DNA of 64,000 nt from NCBI GenBank assembly GCA_019009955.1, contig CM032228.1, positions 988,501 to 1,052,500 on the forward strand. The letters are read 5' to 3'. This stretch comes from Riptortus pedestris. Its lineage: Eukaryota; Arthropoda; Insecta; Hemiptera; Alydidae. Shown here piece after piece: positions 47,860 to 57,516 of this stretch. The position numbers and the translations under genes were made by a program. Under the pieces are notes generated by a model that saw only the letters and a program-made list of their open reading frames with translations, made no database searches and had not been told where the DNA came from. Position 1 is the stretch's first letter. Each line of letters begins with the position of its first letter.

Positions 47860-48432
47860 CGTATTTGGAAAGTGTGACGTAGATCAAAGCAGCCGACAGG
47901 AAAGTTCTAGCCTCTATAGACCTTCCAGCCAGACCTCGAATAGTCTAGACAGTTCCCCTTTGATGTATGCCGCCTCCCTATAAAAAGGAGCTCGGGCCAG
48001 CCGTGAGTCAGTTTTATGCTCAGCGATCTTGATGGTCACATCAGTGCTACAGTGCGACTTAGTACAGTGCGGTAAAGTGTTTTTTATAAGAAGAACAGTG
48101 TTGTGCCGTGACTGTAAGTAACAGTTTAGTGCCGTGTTTAAGACAGTGCAGTGCCGCGAAGTAAAGGACAGTGCAGTGCCGCGAAGTAGAAGACAGTGCA
48201 GTGCCGCGAAGCAACGGACAGTGCAGTGCCGTCTTTCTGTGAATTTCAGTGAATTATTGGACTGTGACTCATTGAAGAACAGTAACGCTATCAGTGTATA
48301 CTGTGAGTAGTAATTAAGAATAATCACCAAGTTTATTGTGCATTGTGAAATAAATTTTGCAGTGATAAAAACTGTGAAACTTGCGAGTATTTAATTTTGC
48401 AATCCAAAAGAACTCTTATTAAAAACGTAACA
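47796..48432 (+). repeat. 5' LTR
   Basis: 637 bp, TG...CA ends (TGTT...AACA). Contains a (GA)n tract, a TATA box, an initiator, a short 25-bp minisatellite (gacagtgcagtgccgcgaag plus five variable bases, three full units) and AATAAA at 48349-48354. Confidence 0.96.
47979..48013 (+). promoter_or_regulatory. LTR core promoter: TATA box and initiator
   Basis: TATAAAAA at 47979-47986 and TCAGTT at 48008-48013, matching the arthropod initiator TCA(G/T)T(C/T). The initiator A (48010) is 31 nt downstream of the first T of the TATA box, the expected spacing. The same arrangement is in the 3' LTR (TATA at 53678). Confidence 0.7.
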
Positions 48433-48434
48433 AC

Positions 48435-48452
48435 TGGTGTCAGAAGTGGGAT
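48435..48452 (+). promoter_or_regulatory. tRNA primer-binding site (tRNA-Leu type)
   Basis: tggtgtcagaagtgggat begins two bases after the 5' LTR. It is complementary to a tRNA 3' end of the form ...cccacttctgacaCCA, which I associate with tRNA-Leu as used by mdg3/roo-type elements. Primes minus-strand DNA synthesis. Confidence 0.8.
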
Positions 48453-48474
48453 TGCAAAATTAAAATCAACGAAA

Positions 48475-49899
48475 ATGAAGTTTGAGGAACTAAAAGTTGA
48501 ACAACTGAAGAAGGAGCTGGCTAAACTGGATATGCCAACAACAGGGAATAAGGCTGAATTACAAAGGCGGTTGACAGATGAATTCCAAAGTCGAGGAATC
48601 GATATAAGTACACGCGAGTTTGACGATAAAGAAGATATTGCTGTAAGTAATCCTATCTCAAGTAGCAATTTGGACTTGAATGCAATCTTAGCCGTTATGA
48701 TGGAAAATAACCAGAAACTCTTAGCGGGAGTCAGACAAGAGTTCCATGAAGCTTCTAGAAGCAACAGTGAGAAAATTTTAGCGGAAGTCAGACAAGAATT
48801 TCAGGAATCTTCTAGAGCTAATTGCGAGAGATTAGAAGAAAAATTCCAGGAAGCTTCTAAAAGTAACAGCGAGAAAATCTTAGCGGAAGTCAGACAAGAA
48901 TTCCAGGAAGCTTCTAGAACAACAAACCAAAAACTCCACGAAATATCAGAGGTATTGGGCAAACGAGTGGAAGCCATTGAGCAGAGAGTAAGCGGGTTTG
49001 ATGAAAAACTGAATAATGTTGAAGAGAAAGTGTCCAACCTAGGAAAGAAGGTAGACGATGAAATACGTGAGCTACAATTCCAAATGGATAATCTACATGT
49101 TCGAGAGGGTCCGGTGAGGCTCATTTCAGAACATTCCAGCAAGATACAGACCCCAACTTTTGACGGTAATGTACCATTTAACGTTTTTAAATTCCAATTT
49201 GAGACAGTGGCCAGTAGAAATGGATGGAATAATGAAGAGAAAGCGGTAGAATTGATTTTGGCACTAAAGGGAACCGCTGCAGAAATCCTGGAGAGTTTAC
49301 CATCAGCTTGTAGGAATAATTATGAGGACATTATGTTGGCTTTACAGCGCAAGTTTGGCGGTGAGCATAAGCGAGAACTTTACAGGATGGAACTAAGGGG
49401 CCGAGTGCAGAAACCGAACGAGACGCTACAAGATTTTGCCATGGAAATCGAACGTCTAGTGCAGCTGACTTACCCAGGTGAAAATCATCCATTCTTGGAT
49501 CAGTTCAAGATTGAAGCATTTGTGAATGGTATACGAGATCCAGACGTTAAATTCGCGGTGTGTGCTATGCAAAAATCATCCTTTGCTGAAACCATCTCTT
49601 ATGCGCTAGCCCAGGAGACCGCTAAAGTAATTTCAAAACCACAAGTCTTCAAGCTGCGACGTCTTGAGGCTGATATTCAAAATGACGCCCAAATGTCAAG
49701 GAGTGACATAGAAGAATTCGTCAAGCGAATAATGGAGGAGCAAAGGAACAGATCACGCTCAAAGTGCTTCAACTGTGGCAAGGCCGGCCATTTTCAACGC
49801 AACTGTAAAGCTCCAAAGAAAAGGTCAAGATCTGTTTCGCCACCAAGGGAGAACAAACGGACGAATAACCCCAAATCTCAAGAGACACCGTTAAACTAA
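48475..49899 (+). CDS. gag: Gag polyprotein with N-terminal SAP-like motif
   Basis: 474 residues from the ATG at 48475; the frame is open farther upstream, but only from a TTG inside the LTR. Residues ~1-37 (MKFEELKVEQLKKELAKLD, then a Gly/Asn turn and ELQRRL) read as a SAP helix-turn-helix, a DNA/chromatin-binding motif. Residues ~85-210 are heptad-like, with repeated KILAEVRQEFQEASR units, likely coiled coil. The central part around ILALKGTAAEILESLP and DFAMEIERLV matches the Retrotrans_gag capsid domain. One zinc knuckle, CFNCGKAGHFQRNC (residues 431-444), binds RNA, followed by a basic tail. It would assemble the cytoplasmic particle. The SAP start is unusual for insect gypsy elements. 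Confidence 0.92.
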   Translation: MKFEELKVEQLKKELAKLDMPTTGNKAELQRRLTDEFQSRGIDISTREFDDKEDIAVSNPISSSNLDLNAILAVMMENNQKLLAGVRQEFHEASRSNSEKILAEVRQEFQESSRANCERLEEKFQEASKSNSEKILAEVRQEFQEASRTTNQKLHEISEVLGKRVEAIEQRVSGFDEKLNNVEEKVSNLGKKVDDEIRELQFQMDNLHVREGPVRLISEHSSKIQTPTFDGNVPFNVFKFQFETVASRNGWNNEEKAVELILALKGTAAEILESLPSACRNNYEDIMLALQRKFGGEHKRELYRMELRGRVQKPNETLQDFAMEIERLVQLTYPGENHPFLDQFKIEAFVNGIRDPDVKFAVCAMQKSSFAETISYALAQETAKVISKPQVFKLRRLEADIQNDAQMSRSDIEEFVKRIMEEQRNRSRSKCFNCGKAGHFQRNCKAPKKRSRSVSPPRENKRTNNPKSQETPLN

Positions 49900-52800
49900 A
49901 ACGAGCTAGCACTGAGGGGCAAGAGCTAGCTCCTACAACCGCTGGCCCCACAATCTCCATTTCCATAATACAACAGCAGAATAGCAACCTTACAGCTCGT
50001 GGACTCATTAACGGAAGGAAACAGATCCTCACCATAGACACAGGGGCGTCGCAGTCCATAATTAGGCCCGATTTGGTAAAAGGATCAGTGGAACCATTAA
50101 GCGACGTTCGACTGCGCACTGCTACTGGGGAATCAGCCACCGTCTATGGAAGAGCCAAGGTTCGACTGACTATCGCCAACACTAGCGCCGATCATGTATT
50201 TGTTGTCGCCGACATAGTGGACGAAGTGATCATCGGTGCAGACTTCATGATAGCTCACGGTATCAATCTGCACATGGGTCAGCAAGTTATGATCTGGCGC
50301 AACGTCGAGATACCCTTGGATGTTGGATATGAGACCAAGACCACAGTAAGGAGGCTATTTACCGTCGGACGCCAGAAATTACCACCCCAGTCGGAAACCT
50401 TAGTATGGGCGCGTGTGGATGAAGATTGTGAGGATAACCGGTTGTGGGTAGTAGAACCTAAAGAACTTAAAGATGACATTATAACAGCTAAAGCCCTCGT
50501 GAAAACCTGTGTCGATGGACGAGTTCCGGTGAGAGTACTAAACCTATCCAACAATGAGAAGATTATTAACAAAAATTTTGAAATAGGTCAATGTGAGCCA
50601 GCAGAAGCAATAATTAACTGTGCCAAAAATTCTGGAAGCCCGAAAATGACAGCCAAGGAGCGCGAAATACTTGCAGAAGAAGAGGAAAAATGGATGAAAG
50701 GACTGACATCGCCTGAAAGAAACAAAGCAAAGGAGTTGCTAAAAACACATGCCTCCGTCTTCGCCCTTAACAATAAAAGCCCAGGTAGAACAGCTGTAGT
50801 GAAACATGAAATAAATACCGGTGAAGCGAGACCTATAAAACAAGCACCCAGGAGTGTTCCCCTAGCGAAGCGGAACGAAGTTAAGGAACTTGTCAACGAA
50901 ATGGAGCGGAATGGAGTCATTGAACCATCTTCGAGTCCGTGGAGCTCGCCAATAGTTCTAGTAAAGAAGAAAGACGGCAGCACCAGATTCTGCGTCGACT
51001 ACAGAAAACTCAATGACGTCACCAAGAAAGACAGTTATCCGCTGCCAAGAATTGACGACACCTTAGACACATTGGCTGGAACGAGATGGTTTTCTGCCTT
51101 GGACTTGCAAAGCGGCTACTGGCAAGTAGAGATAGCCGATAAGGACAAAGAGAAAACCGCCTTTAGCGCTAGCAATGGTTTATGGCAGTTCAAGGTGATG
51201 CCATTTGGGCTCTGCAACGCCCCAGCTACTTTTGAGCGTTTAATGGAACGTGTGCTAAAGGGTCTCAATTGGAAGACGTGCTTGGTGTATCTAGATGACA
51301 TAATCGTTATGGGAAAGACTTTTGAAGAACATCTTAAAAATCTGGATGAAGTATTTAGTCGCATAACAGCAGCTGGGCTGAAGTTAAGCATAAAGAAATG
51401 TGCTCTGTTTCAGAAAGAGGTCAAATACTTGGGACATCGGGTAACAGCAGAGGGCATCTCCACTGACGAGGACAAAATACGGGCAGTAAAGGACTGGCCT
51501 CGACCACGAAATCTTCACGAGCTGCGTAGCTTCCTGGGGCTTTGCACATACTACAGGAGATTCGTGCCAAACTTCGCTCAGGTAGCTGCCAGCTTGCACG
51601 AGCTAACCAAAAAGTCGCGACCATACCACTGGAGTGAGGCAGCGGAAGATGCTTTCCAGAGGCTCAAGGAACTCTTTTGTACAGCTCCTGTCCTTGCCTA
51701 TCCAGTCGCTGGACAGAAGTTCATAATTGATACGGACGCCAGTGGCTATGGAATAGGAGGAGTACTTTCTCAAGTAGTTGATGGGGCAGAAAGAGTCATT
51801 GGCTACTACAGCAGGGTACTCTCCAAGCCCGAAAGAAATTATTGTGTTACCCGACGGGAGCTTCTGGCAGTGTTGGAGTGCGTCAAACATTACCACAAAT
51901 ACTTGTATGGTCAACACTTCACTTTAAGAACAGACCACTCCGCACTACGTTGGCTGCTGCAGTTCAAGAACCCAGAAGGTCAGCTGGCACGATGGATTGA
52001 ACGTCTGCAGAGCTATGACTTCAGCATCGAGCATCGAAAGGGTGGGAAACACAATAACGCTGATGCCCTATCAAGACGGCCTTGTAACATAGAATGCAAA
52101 CATTGTACTAAAGCCGAGAAAGAGGAAAGCGTGATTGATGTGCGACTTACCCGTATTGGCTCAGACGAGGACTGGTCGAAGGCTCAGAAAGATGACCCGA
52201 TTCTGGCGAAGATTATATCGGCTAAGGAATGCAACAGAAAACCAACCCGAAATGAGACATCAGCTGAAAGCCCACTTGCGAAATCATACTGGGTACAGTG
52301 GAATACCCTAAAACTGGTAGAGGGCTGCTTATATCGATCTTGGGAGAGTACAGATGGCAAAACCACAACCGACCTAATTGTCGTGCCCACTTCCAAGATA
52401 AATGAGGTATTGAAGCAGTTCCATAATGGTCCCAGCGGCGGCCATCTGGGCATTACAAAAACCCTGGAAAAGATAAAGCAACGATTTTACTGGGTGGGAT
52501 GTCAGCAATCTGTAACCGATTGGATAGCCAATTGCGAGCAGTGCATTGCAGCCAAGGGTCCAACGAGAAGAAGTCGTGGCAAACTTCAGCTGTACAACGC
52601 AGGTGCCCCTTTCGAGCGGATAGCCATCGATGTTGCTGGTCCATTCCCTGTCAGTGAGGCTGGAAACCGGTATGTCCTAGTTGTAATGGACTATTTCAGT
52701 AAATGGCCCGAAGTATATGCCATCCCAAACCAGGAGTCGAAAACGGTTGTAGATGCCTTTGTAAATAATTGGGTGTGCCGATACGGGGTTCCAATAGAAC

Positions 52801-53489
52801 TTCATTCTGACCAGGGCCGAAATTTCGAATCGGCCATATTCAAGGAAATGTGTGAATTGTATGGCATCAAAAAGACAAGGACGACACCGCTTCATCCACA
52901 ATCTGATGGCATGGTCGAAAGATTTAATCGGACACTGGAGGAATACCTCAGAAAAGTGGTTAGCACACAACAAAGGGATTGGGATGTGCACATACCCAAA
53001 TTACTACTGGCTTACCGGTCGGCAATCCATGATTCCACCTTACGTACTCCGGCAAAAATCTTATTTGGAGCAGAATTAAGACTACCAGCGGATTTGGAAT
53101 TTGGGGCCAAACCCAGATCGTCCTGCAAAGACAATGGAAATACTCCCCAGGCACAGGAAGACCTGTATGAGCTCCATGAGTTTGTACGCAACCGTATTAA
53201 AATGACAGGTGATAAGATGAAAGCCAGATATGATCGGGCAGCAAATACGGAAGGATTCACTGAAGGGCAAATGGTTCTACTATTTAACCCACAACGAAAG
53301 AAAGGACTATCCCCGAAATTGCAAACGCACTGGGAGGGACCTTACAAGGTGATTAAGAGATTGAACGACGTTGTCTACCGGATACAGAGATACCACAATC
53401 CGAGGTCTAAGATGAAAGTGGTACACCTAGAGCGACTAGCCAAGTATGGCAACGGCGATATTGAGCCTATTCGGGACGAAAAGGCTTAA
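49869..53489 (+). CDS. pol: Pol polyprotein: PR-RT-RH-IN
   Basis: Open for 1206 codons in the -1 frame relative to gag; overlaps it by 28-31 nt and has no convincing own ATG, so it is probably made by frameshifting. Aspartic protease DTGAS at 50037-50051. Reverse transcriptase has KKKDGSTRFCVDYRKLN, MPFGLCNAPATFERLM and YLDD (about 51288-51299). RNase H has IIDTDASGYGIG, RRELLAVLE and HNNADALSRRP. Integrase has an HHCC zinc finger (GGHLG ... CEQC), a D-D-E core with IAIDVAGPFP, HSDQGRNF and DGMVERFNRT, and a GPY/F-like end (WEGPYKVIKR). All catalytic residues checked are present and there is no internal stop, so the element may be active. Confidence 0.95.
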   Translation, partial: PQISRDTVKLKRASTEGQELAPTTAGPTISISIIQQQNSNLTARGLINGRKQILTIDTGASQSIIRPDLVKGSVEPLSDVRLRTATGESATVYGRAKVRLTIANTSADHVFVVADIVDEVIIGADFMIAHGINLHMGQQVMIWRNVEIPLDVGYETKTTVRRLFTVGRQKLPPQSETLVWARVDEDCEDNRLWVVEPKELKDDIITAKALVKTCVDGRVPVRVLNLSNNEKIINKNFEIGQCEPAEAIINCAKNSGSPKMTAKEREILAEEEEKWMKGLTSPERNKAKELLKTHASVFALNNKSPGRTAVVKHEINTGEARPIKQAPRSVPLAKRNEVKELVNEMERNGVIEPSSSPWSSPIVLVKKKDGSTRFCVDYRKLNDVTKKDSYPLPRIDDTLDTLAGTRWFSALDLQSGYWQVEIADKDKEKTAFSASNGLWQFKVMPFGLCNAPATFERLMERVLKGLNWKTCLVYLDDIIVMGKTFEEHLKNLDEVFSRITAAGLKLSIKKCALFQKEVKYLGHRVTAEGISTDEDKIRAVKDWPRPRNLHELRSFLGLCTYYRRFVPNFAQVAASLHELTKKSRPYHWSEAAEDAFQRLKELFCTAPVLAYPVAGQKFIIDTDASGYGIGGVLSQVVDGAERVIGYYSRVLSKPERNYCVTRRELLAVLECVKHYHKYLYGQHFTLRTDHSALRWLLQFKNPEGQLARWIERLQSYDFSIEHRKGGKHNNADALSRRPCNIECKHCTKAEKEESVIDVRLTRIGSDEDWSKAQKDDPILAKIISAKECNRKPTRNETSAESPLAKSYWVQWNTLKLVEGCLYRSWESTDGKTTTDLIVVPTSKINEVLKQFHNGPSGGHLGITKTLEKIKQRFYWVGCQQSVTDWIANCEQCIAAKGPTRRSRGKLQLYNAGAPFERIAIDVAGPFPVSEAGNRYVLVVMDYFSKWPEVYAIPNQESKTVVDAFVNNWVCRYGVPIELHSDQGRNFESAIFKEMCELYGIKKTRTTPLHPQSDGMVERFNRTLEEYLRKVVSTQQRDWDVHIPKLLLAYRSAIHDSTLRTPAKILFGAELRLPADLEFGAKPRSSCKDNGNTPQAQEDLYELHEFVRNRIKMTGDKMKARYDRAANTEGFTEGQMVLLFNPQRKKGLSPKLQTHWEGPYKVIKRLNDVVYRIQRYHNPRSKMKVVHLERLAKYGNGDIEPIRDEKA
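49890..49896 (+). promoter_or_regulatory. Candidate -1 ribosomal frameshift site
   Basis: G TTA AAC, read in the gag frame as the last two codons, immediately followed by the gag stop TAA. G-UUA-AAC is a recognised variant of the X-XXY-YYZ slippery heptamer, and slippage by -1 here enters the pol frame. A downstream stem-loop or pseudoknot was not assessed. Confidence 0.55.
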
Positions 53490-53500
53490 GTGGGGGGCAG
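53488..53500 (+). promoter_or_regulatory. Polypurine tract
   Basis: Purine-rich aagtggggggcag directly precedes the 3' LTR, overlapping the last base of pol; primes plus-strand DNA synthesis. Confidence 0.8.
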
Positions 53501-54156
53501 TGTTGCGAAAATTAAATACATGAATAATCCTTCAGAGAGAGAGAGAGAGAGAGAGTCGCGTATTTGGAAAGTGTGACGTAGATCAAAGCAGCCGACAGGA
53601 AAGTTCTAGCCTCTATAGACCTTCCAGCCAGACCTCGAATAGTCTAGACAGTTCCCCTTTGATGTATGCCGCCTCCCTATAAAAAGGAGCTCGGGCCAGC
53701 CGTGAGTCAGTTTTATGCTCAGCGATCTTGATGGTCACATCAGTGCTACAGTGCGACTTAGTACAGTGCGGTAAAGTGTTTTTTATAAGAAGAACAGTGT
53801 TGTGCCGTGACTGTAAGTAACAGTTTAGTGCCGTGTTTAAGACAGTGCAGTGCCGCGAAGTAAAGGACAGTGCAGTGCCGCGAAGTAGAAGACAGTGCAG
53901 TGCCGCGAAGCAAAGGACAGTGCAGTGCCGCGAAGCAAAGGACAGTGCAGTGCCGTCTTTCTGTGAATTTCAGTGAATTATTGGACTGTGACTCATTGAA
54001 GAACAGTAACGCTATCAGTGTATACTGTGAGTAGTAATTAAGAATAATCACCAAGTTTATTGTGCATTGTGAAATAAATTTTGCAGTGATAAAAACTGTG
54101 AAACTTGCGAGTATTTAATTTTGCAATCCAAAAGAACTCTTATTAAAAACATAACA
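53501..54156 (+). repeat. 3' LTR
   Basis: 656 bp. Same as the 5' LTR except for a (GA)n tract shorter by 6 bp and one extra 25-bp unit; 637+25-6 gives 656, so indels account for the whole length difference. AATAAA at 54073-54078. Confidence 0.96.
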
Positions 54157-54580
54157 ATATTTTTGTTACTACGGGTATAAGTCGAATCATAAAATGCTGA
54201 AGAACGAATCTTGTTAAACTATTGATGACCTACAATTGTTGTTCTAAGCATTTTTTTCATAACTCGTGTATTAAGCGAGTTATTTCTATTTCCTTGTTTT
54301 CTTCATAGAAGTGGAGAATATGTGGTGAGATTAGTCTGTTATAGCAGGACTTGGGAAATGTGCTTAGTTTATGCAGCCCTTGTTGGACTGACTTTTTGTC
54401 ATCTACTGGATAAGATCAATGGACCTTTACAAGGAATTTTCAAAAATCGTGTCATTAACACAACCTCAATAGCTGCTAAAAGTATTTTTAGTGGATTTCC
54501 CTTGAAGAAAATCACCTACGTGAGGTTTTACTCGTGATCAATTTTTGAAAATTATCTTCAAATGTCCTTTGGTCCTCAGT

Positions 54581-54602
54581 TGCATAAAGTGGACATTAGT
54601 AA
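54581..54602 (+). mobile_element. SINE tail fragment next to LINE 3' end
   Basis: ctcagttgcataaagtggac is close to the SINE 3' segment aagttgcaaaaagtggac and is followed by (AAT)n shared with the LINE tail. Too short to be sure. Confidence 0.4.
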
Positions 54603-54849
54603 TAATAATAATAATCCTTTATTTGCTCATTTATAAAAATTTACACTTAATATTTCCATATTTTGTACATAGAAAATAACAATGAGAATAGAGGTATTAT
54701 GTGCAGACATTATCGAACGTTTGAGCAAAATCAGCGTTAGCTGAGGATTTTTGAGTTGGAGAATGTCTTAACTTTTGTGTTCTATACATATATTATTTTA
54801 GCAGTTGCTGGATCGATAGCTGACAGTGTGCAGTCCCGAGATGCTTCCA

Positions 54850-55252
54850 TTCCTTCCTGTAGTAAGCCACTCTAGTCCATGCTGCTCCATCACAAGTTCA
54901 TTGGTCTGCCTTTGCTTCTTCTATATTCTCTAGCTGACCAGTCTATCATCTTCCTGCTACAACTATCTTCATGTCTTCTTATCATATGTCCTGTCCATTT
55001 CCATTTCCTTAGAAAGAAGCATTTAGCAATGTCTTCCAGGTCAGTCCTTATTCTTATCCAGCCCTTCGTTCTGTGTCCTTTTTTACTAATGCTGAGCATG
55101 TATCGTTCCATACTTCGTTGTGGTGTTCGCATCTTTTCTATAACTTTTTTTGTCAGTCTCCAGGTTTCGCACCGATATGTTAGTACTGGTAATACTGTGG
55201 AATTGCAAAGTTTCTTTTTTAGTTTAATGTCTGCCTTACTCTTGTAAAGCAT
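54850..55252 (-). pseudogene. LINE ORF2 C-terminal remnant
   Basis: LKKKLCNSTVLPVLTYRCET, RTPQRSMERYMLSISKKG, TDLEDIAKCFFLRKWKWTGH and KGRPMNL, the usual C-terminal end of RTE-like ORF2 (Y-CETW ... Q-SMER-ML ... WTGH). A stop follows RPMNL, where homologues continue with a TRW-DD-type end. Confidence 0.8.
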
Positions 55253-55299
55253 TCTATTTCTTAAGAAAGCCTTCCAGCCCAGACTAACTCTTCGCAGGA

Positions 55300-56010
55300 T
55301 TTCCTTCCACTATCCCCTAGTACTTATTAATTGTCCTAAGTACTATCTTCTGAACTTTTTATTATTTGTACTCGGGTCTCTAGTCTATCTTCCGTATTGA
55401 CAGTCACAAGCTGACATTTTTTCATGTTAATTTTTAGCCCAATACTCATACCCTTTGCTTCTATTTTATTGGACATTTTTTTTACTTCTTCCAAAGATGA
55501 TGCAATAAGGACTCGATCATCGGCAAATTCTAAATGGCTTAACCATTCTCCATCAATTCTAATACCTTTTTTTTCCCCATTTGCATTCATCCACTATTCC
55601 TTGAAGTGCAGCTATAAACATTTTTGGTGAACCAGTCTCTCCTTTCCTAACACCTCTCTCGATCTTTATTCTGGTTGACTTGGAATCCATGCTGTATATT
55701 GCTTTGGAGTTAAAGTAAATTTCTGCAAAAAGTCTTATTATTTTCTTGCTTACATTTTTCTTCTTTAGCAATGTTAATATTGCACTAGTTTTTATTGTGT
55801 CAAAGGCTTTTTCATAATCCAGGAATAGCAAAACCAACGGAAAGTTGTATTCTTTTGCTTTTTTTATGATTTCGTCTATTACAAAAATATTATCCGTGGT
55901 AGAAAATCTTTTTCTAAAGCCAACCTGAGTTTTTGACAGATCTGTTTCTAATTTGTAATTAATTCTGTTAATAATAATGTTTGACAAATTTTACATATGG
56001 TTGACAGTAT
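55300..56010 (-). pseudogene. LINE reverse transcriptase remnant
   Basis: NIIINRINYKLETDLSKTQ, VGFRKRFSTTDNIFVI, LLFLDYEKAFDTI (first catalytic Asp), IERGVRKGETGSPKMF, then in another frame HLEFADDRVLIASS (the Y/FADD box) and LKINMKKCQLV. The two parts are separated by a frameshift at about 55570-55590. Normally the motif reads GVRQGD-SP; here it is GVRKGETGSP. Confidence 0.85.
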
Positions 56011-56519
56011 ACTTAAAGGTCTGTAATTTGTTAGTTCTTTTCTGTCACCTTTCTTAAATAATAAAAATAATTTTGATAAATGCCAGTCTTGTGGTATGTT
56101 CCAGCTTTCCAAGCACAGATTATATAATTTGGTTAGGCATTCGGCAGCCTTTATGTCTTCTGCACTAATACCATCCAGTCCAGCTGCCTTCCCTTCTTTC
56201 AGCTGTTTATTGCCTTTATCACTTCCTCTTCGAGGATACTAGCTTCTTCATCTTCTTCTCCATCAATTTCCAGCCACTCCTGAATAGCTTCTGCTTCCTA
56301 TATAGGCTTTCATCAAAGCTTTTTACTCTCTGCAGTATTTGTTCTCTGTCTCTGATTTCTCCTCCTTCTGGGTCATTGATGGTGCATATCAAATTTTGCT
56401 TGCCAGTCCCTGCTTCATTTCACCTCCTTCTTCAAGAGCTCTTGTCAGGTTTTCTAGCCTATAGTTTTCTAACCAGATTGATATTTTTTTCCTTATCGTC
56501 TTACTCAATTCAGCGTACT

Positions 56520-57500
56520 CTATTTTGCGACCATCATCTTCATTTTTCTTCTTTTATTTAACACGTTCTTGATATCTCTTGGAAGGTGTCTACAGTTGTG
56601 CTCTTCGTGGCTTTCTTCCATTACTACTTCCCTCCTAGCTTCTTTTATGATGTCTATGATTTTATTCAGTAAGGTATTCACATTGGAGTCAAATTCAGTG
56701 GTGGACGCCTTTTCTTTTATTATCTCTTCAAAGTTCGCTATTGTCGAGGCGATGGTAGAGTACCTTGTATTTAATTTTTTCGTTTTCTTCTCTTTCTTCC
56801 TGGGAATTATTGAACTCAGTGAAGCACCAACAGGTCTATGATCACTTTCAATATCTATTTCAGAAACTGTTTGGACATTTCTCACCAGATCCTTTCTATT
56901 AGTTATTATGAAATCAATTTCCTTTTCAGTTTGGTGTCTGGACTTATCCAGGTCCACTTAAGATGGGGTGGTTTTTTGCAGAATGTATTCATGATAAATA
57001 AGTAGTTGCTTTCAGTGAATTCTAACAGTCTCTCACCTCTCTCGTTCCTTTGACCAAAGCCATGATGACAGTGAGACTAGAAGGATGTTTTTCGATTGCT
57101 CTTTGAAGATTTAGATAAAATTCCTCCACTACTTCGTCATCTGCCTCTGTTGTTGGGCCATAAACTTGCACAATTTTTAGACTGTTGTTGTTATAAATTA
57201 AGTCTATAGATGAAATGCGATTTGAAAAACTATTTATTCTTATAATTCTGGAAATGGAATTACTATTTATTAGAAAGCCTGTTCCACCTTCACTTTTTTC
57301 ACCCCCGCTGTAATAAAATTTTATGTTTTCATTAATTTGCATTAAGCATTCCCCACATCTTCTGACTTGGCACAGTCCTATCATGGCCCAGTTTATGATT
57401 TGTATTTCAGTCAGTAGTTCCTTAATCCTTCCTTCTTTTCTTAGTGTATTGCAGTTGTAAGTAAGAAAGACCCAACACGCCTTGTCTTTACCAGGTTGTC
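56520..57500 (-). pseudogene. LINE endonuclease domain remnant
   Basis: Frames with FLTYNCNTLRKEGRIKELL, then MIGLCQVRRCGE, GGTGFLINSNSISRIIRI, LKIVQVYGPTTEADDEVVEE, and later EIDFIITNRKDLVRNVQTVS and ESDHRPVGASLS. These are the ordered motifs of an APE-type endonuclease, including the final SDHRP. At the position where homologues have the metal-binding Glu (L-EVR), this copy reads CQVRR, i.e. Gln. The frame is broken at least between 57022 and 56957. Confidence 0.75.
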
Positions 57501-57516
57501 CGTCTTTGGGTGGTTG

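Larger units (their letters stand above)
47796..54156 (+). mobile_element. Complete Ty3/gypsy LTR retrotransposon
   Basis: 6.36-kb element bounded by two LTRs (47796-48432 and 53501-54156) that start TGTTGCG and end AACA. A 4-bp target duplication atat flanks it (47792-47795 and 54157-54160). It has a primer-binding site, an intact gag and an intact pol with protease, reverse transcriptase, RNase H and integrase in gypsy order; no env-like ORF. The LTRs differ by about three substitutions, a (GA) length change and one 25-bp repeat unit, so insertion looks recent. It lies in a family B repeat within the last visible Nnt intron. Confidence 0.97.
46968..54600 (+). repeat. Family B repeat split by a gypsy element
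   Basis: 46968-47795 is family B (ttccttaagggaaatgc, (TA)n at 47222-47269, gctctagaggtcacaattc, and B body). After the LTR element, B body resumes at 54157 (tttttgttactacgggtata) and reaches atgtgcttagtttatgcagc at about 54360. A second B left end (tggatttcccttgaagaaaa) follows at 54490-54580. Confidence 0.6.

Noticed and set aside
50279..53270. Minus-strand ORFs across gag-pol
   Set aside because: Shadows of the long pol frame; no motifs of their own.
54581..54620. Shared 3' tail proving that the RTE-like LINE mobilises the SINE
   Set aside because: Read in each element's own direction, the SINE tail is AAT-type and the LINE tail ATT-type, and only a ~20-bp SINE-like piece abuts the LINE. 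This is adjacency, not a shared 3' end.
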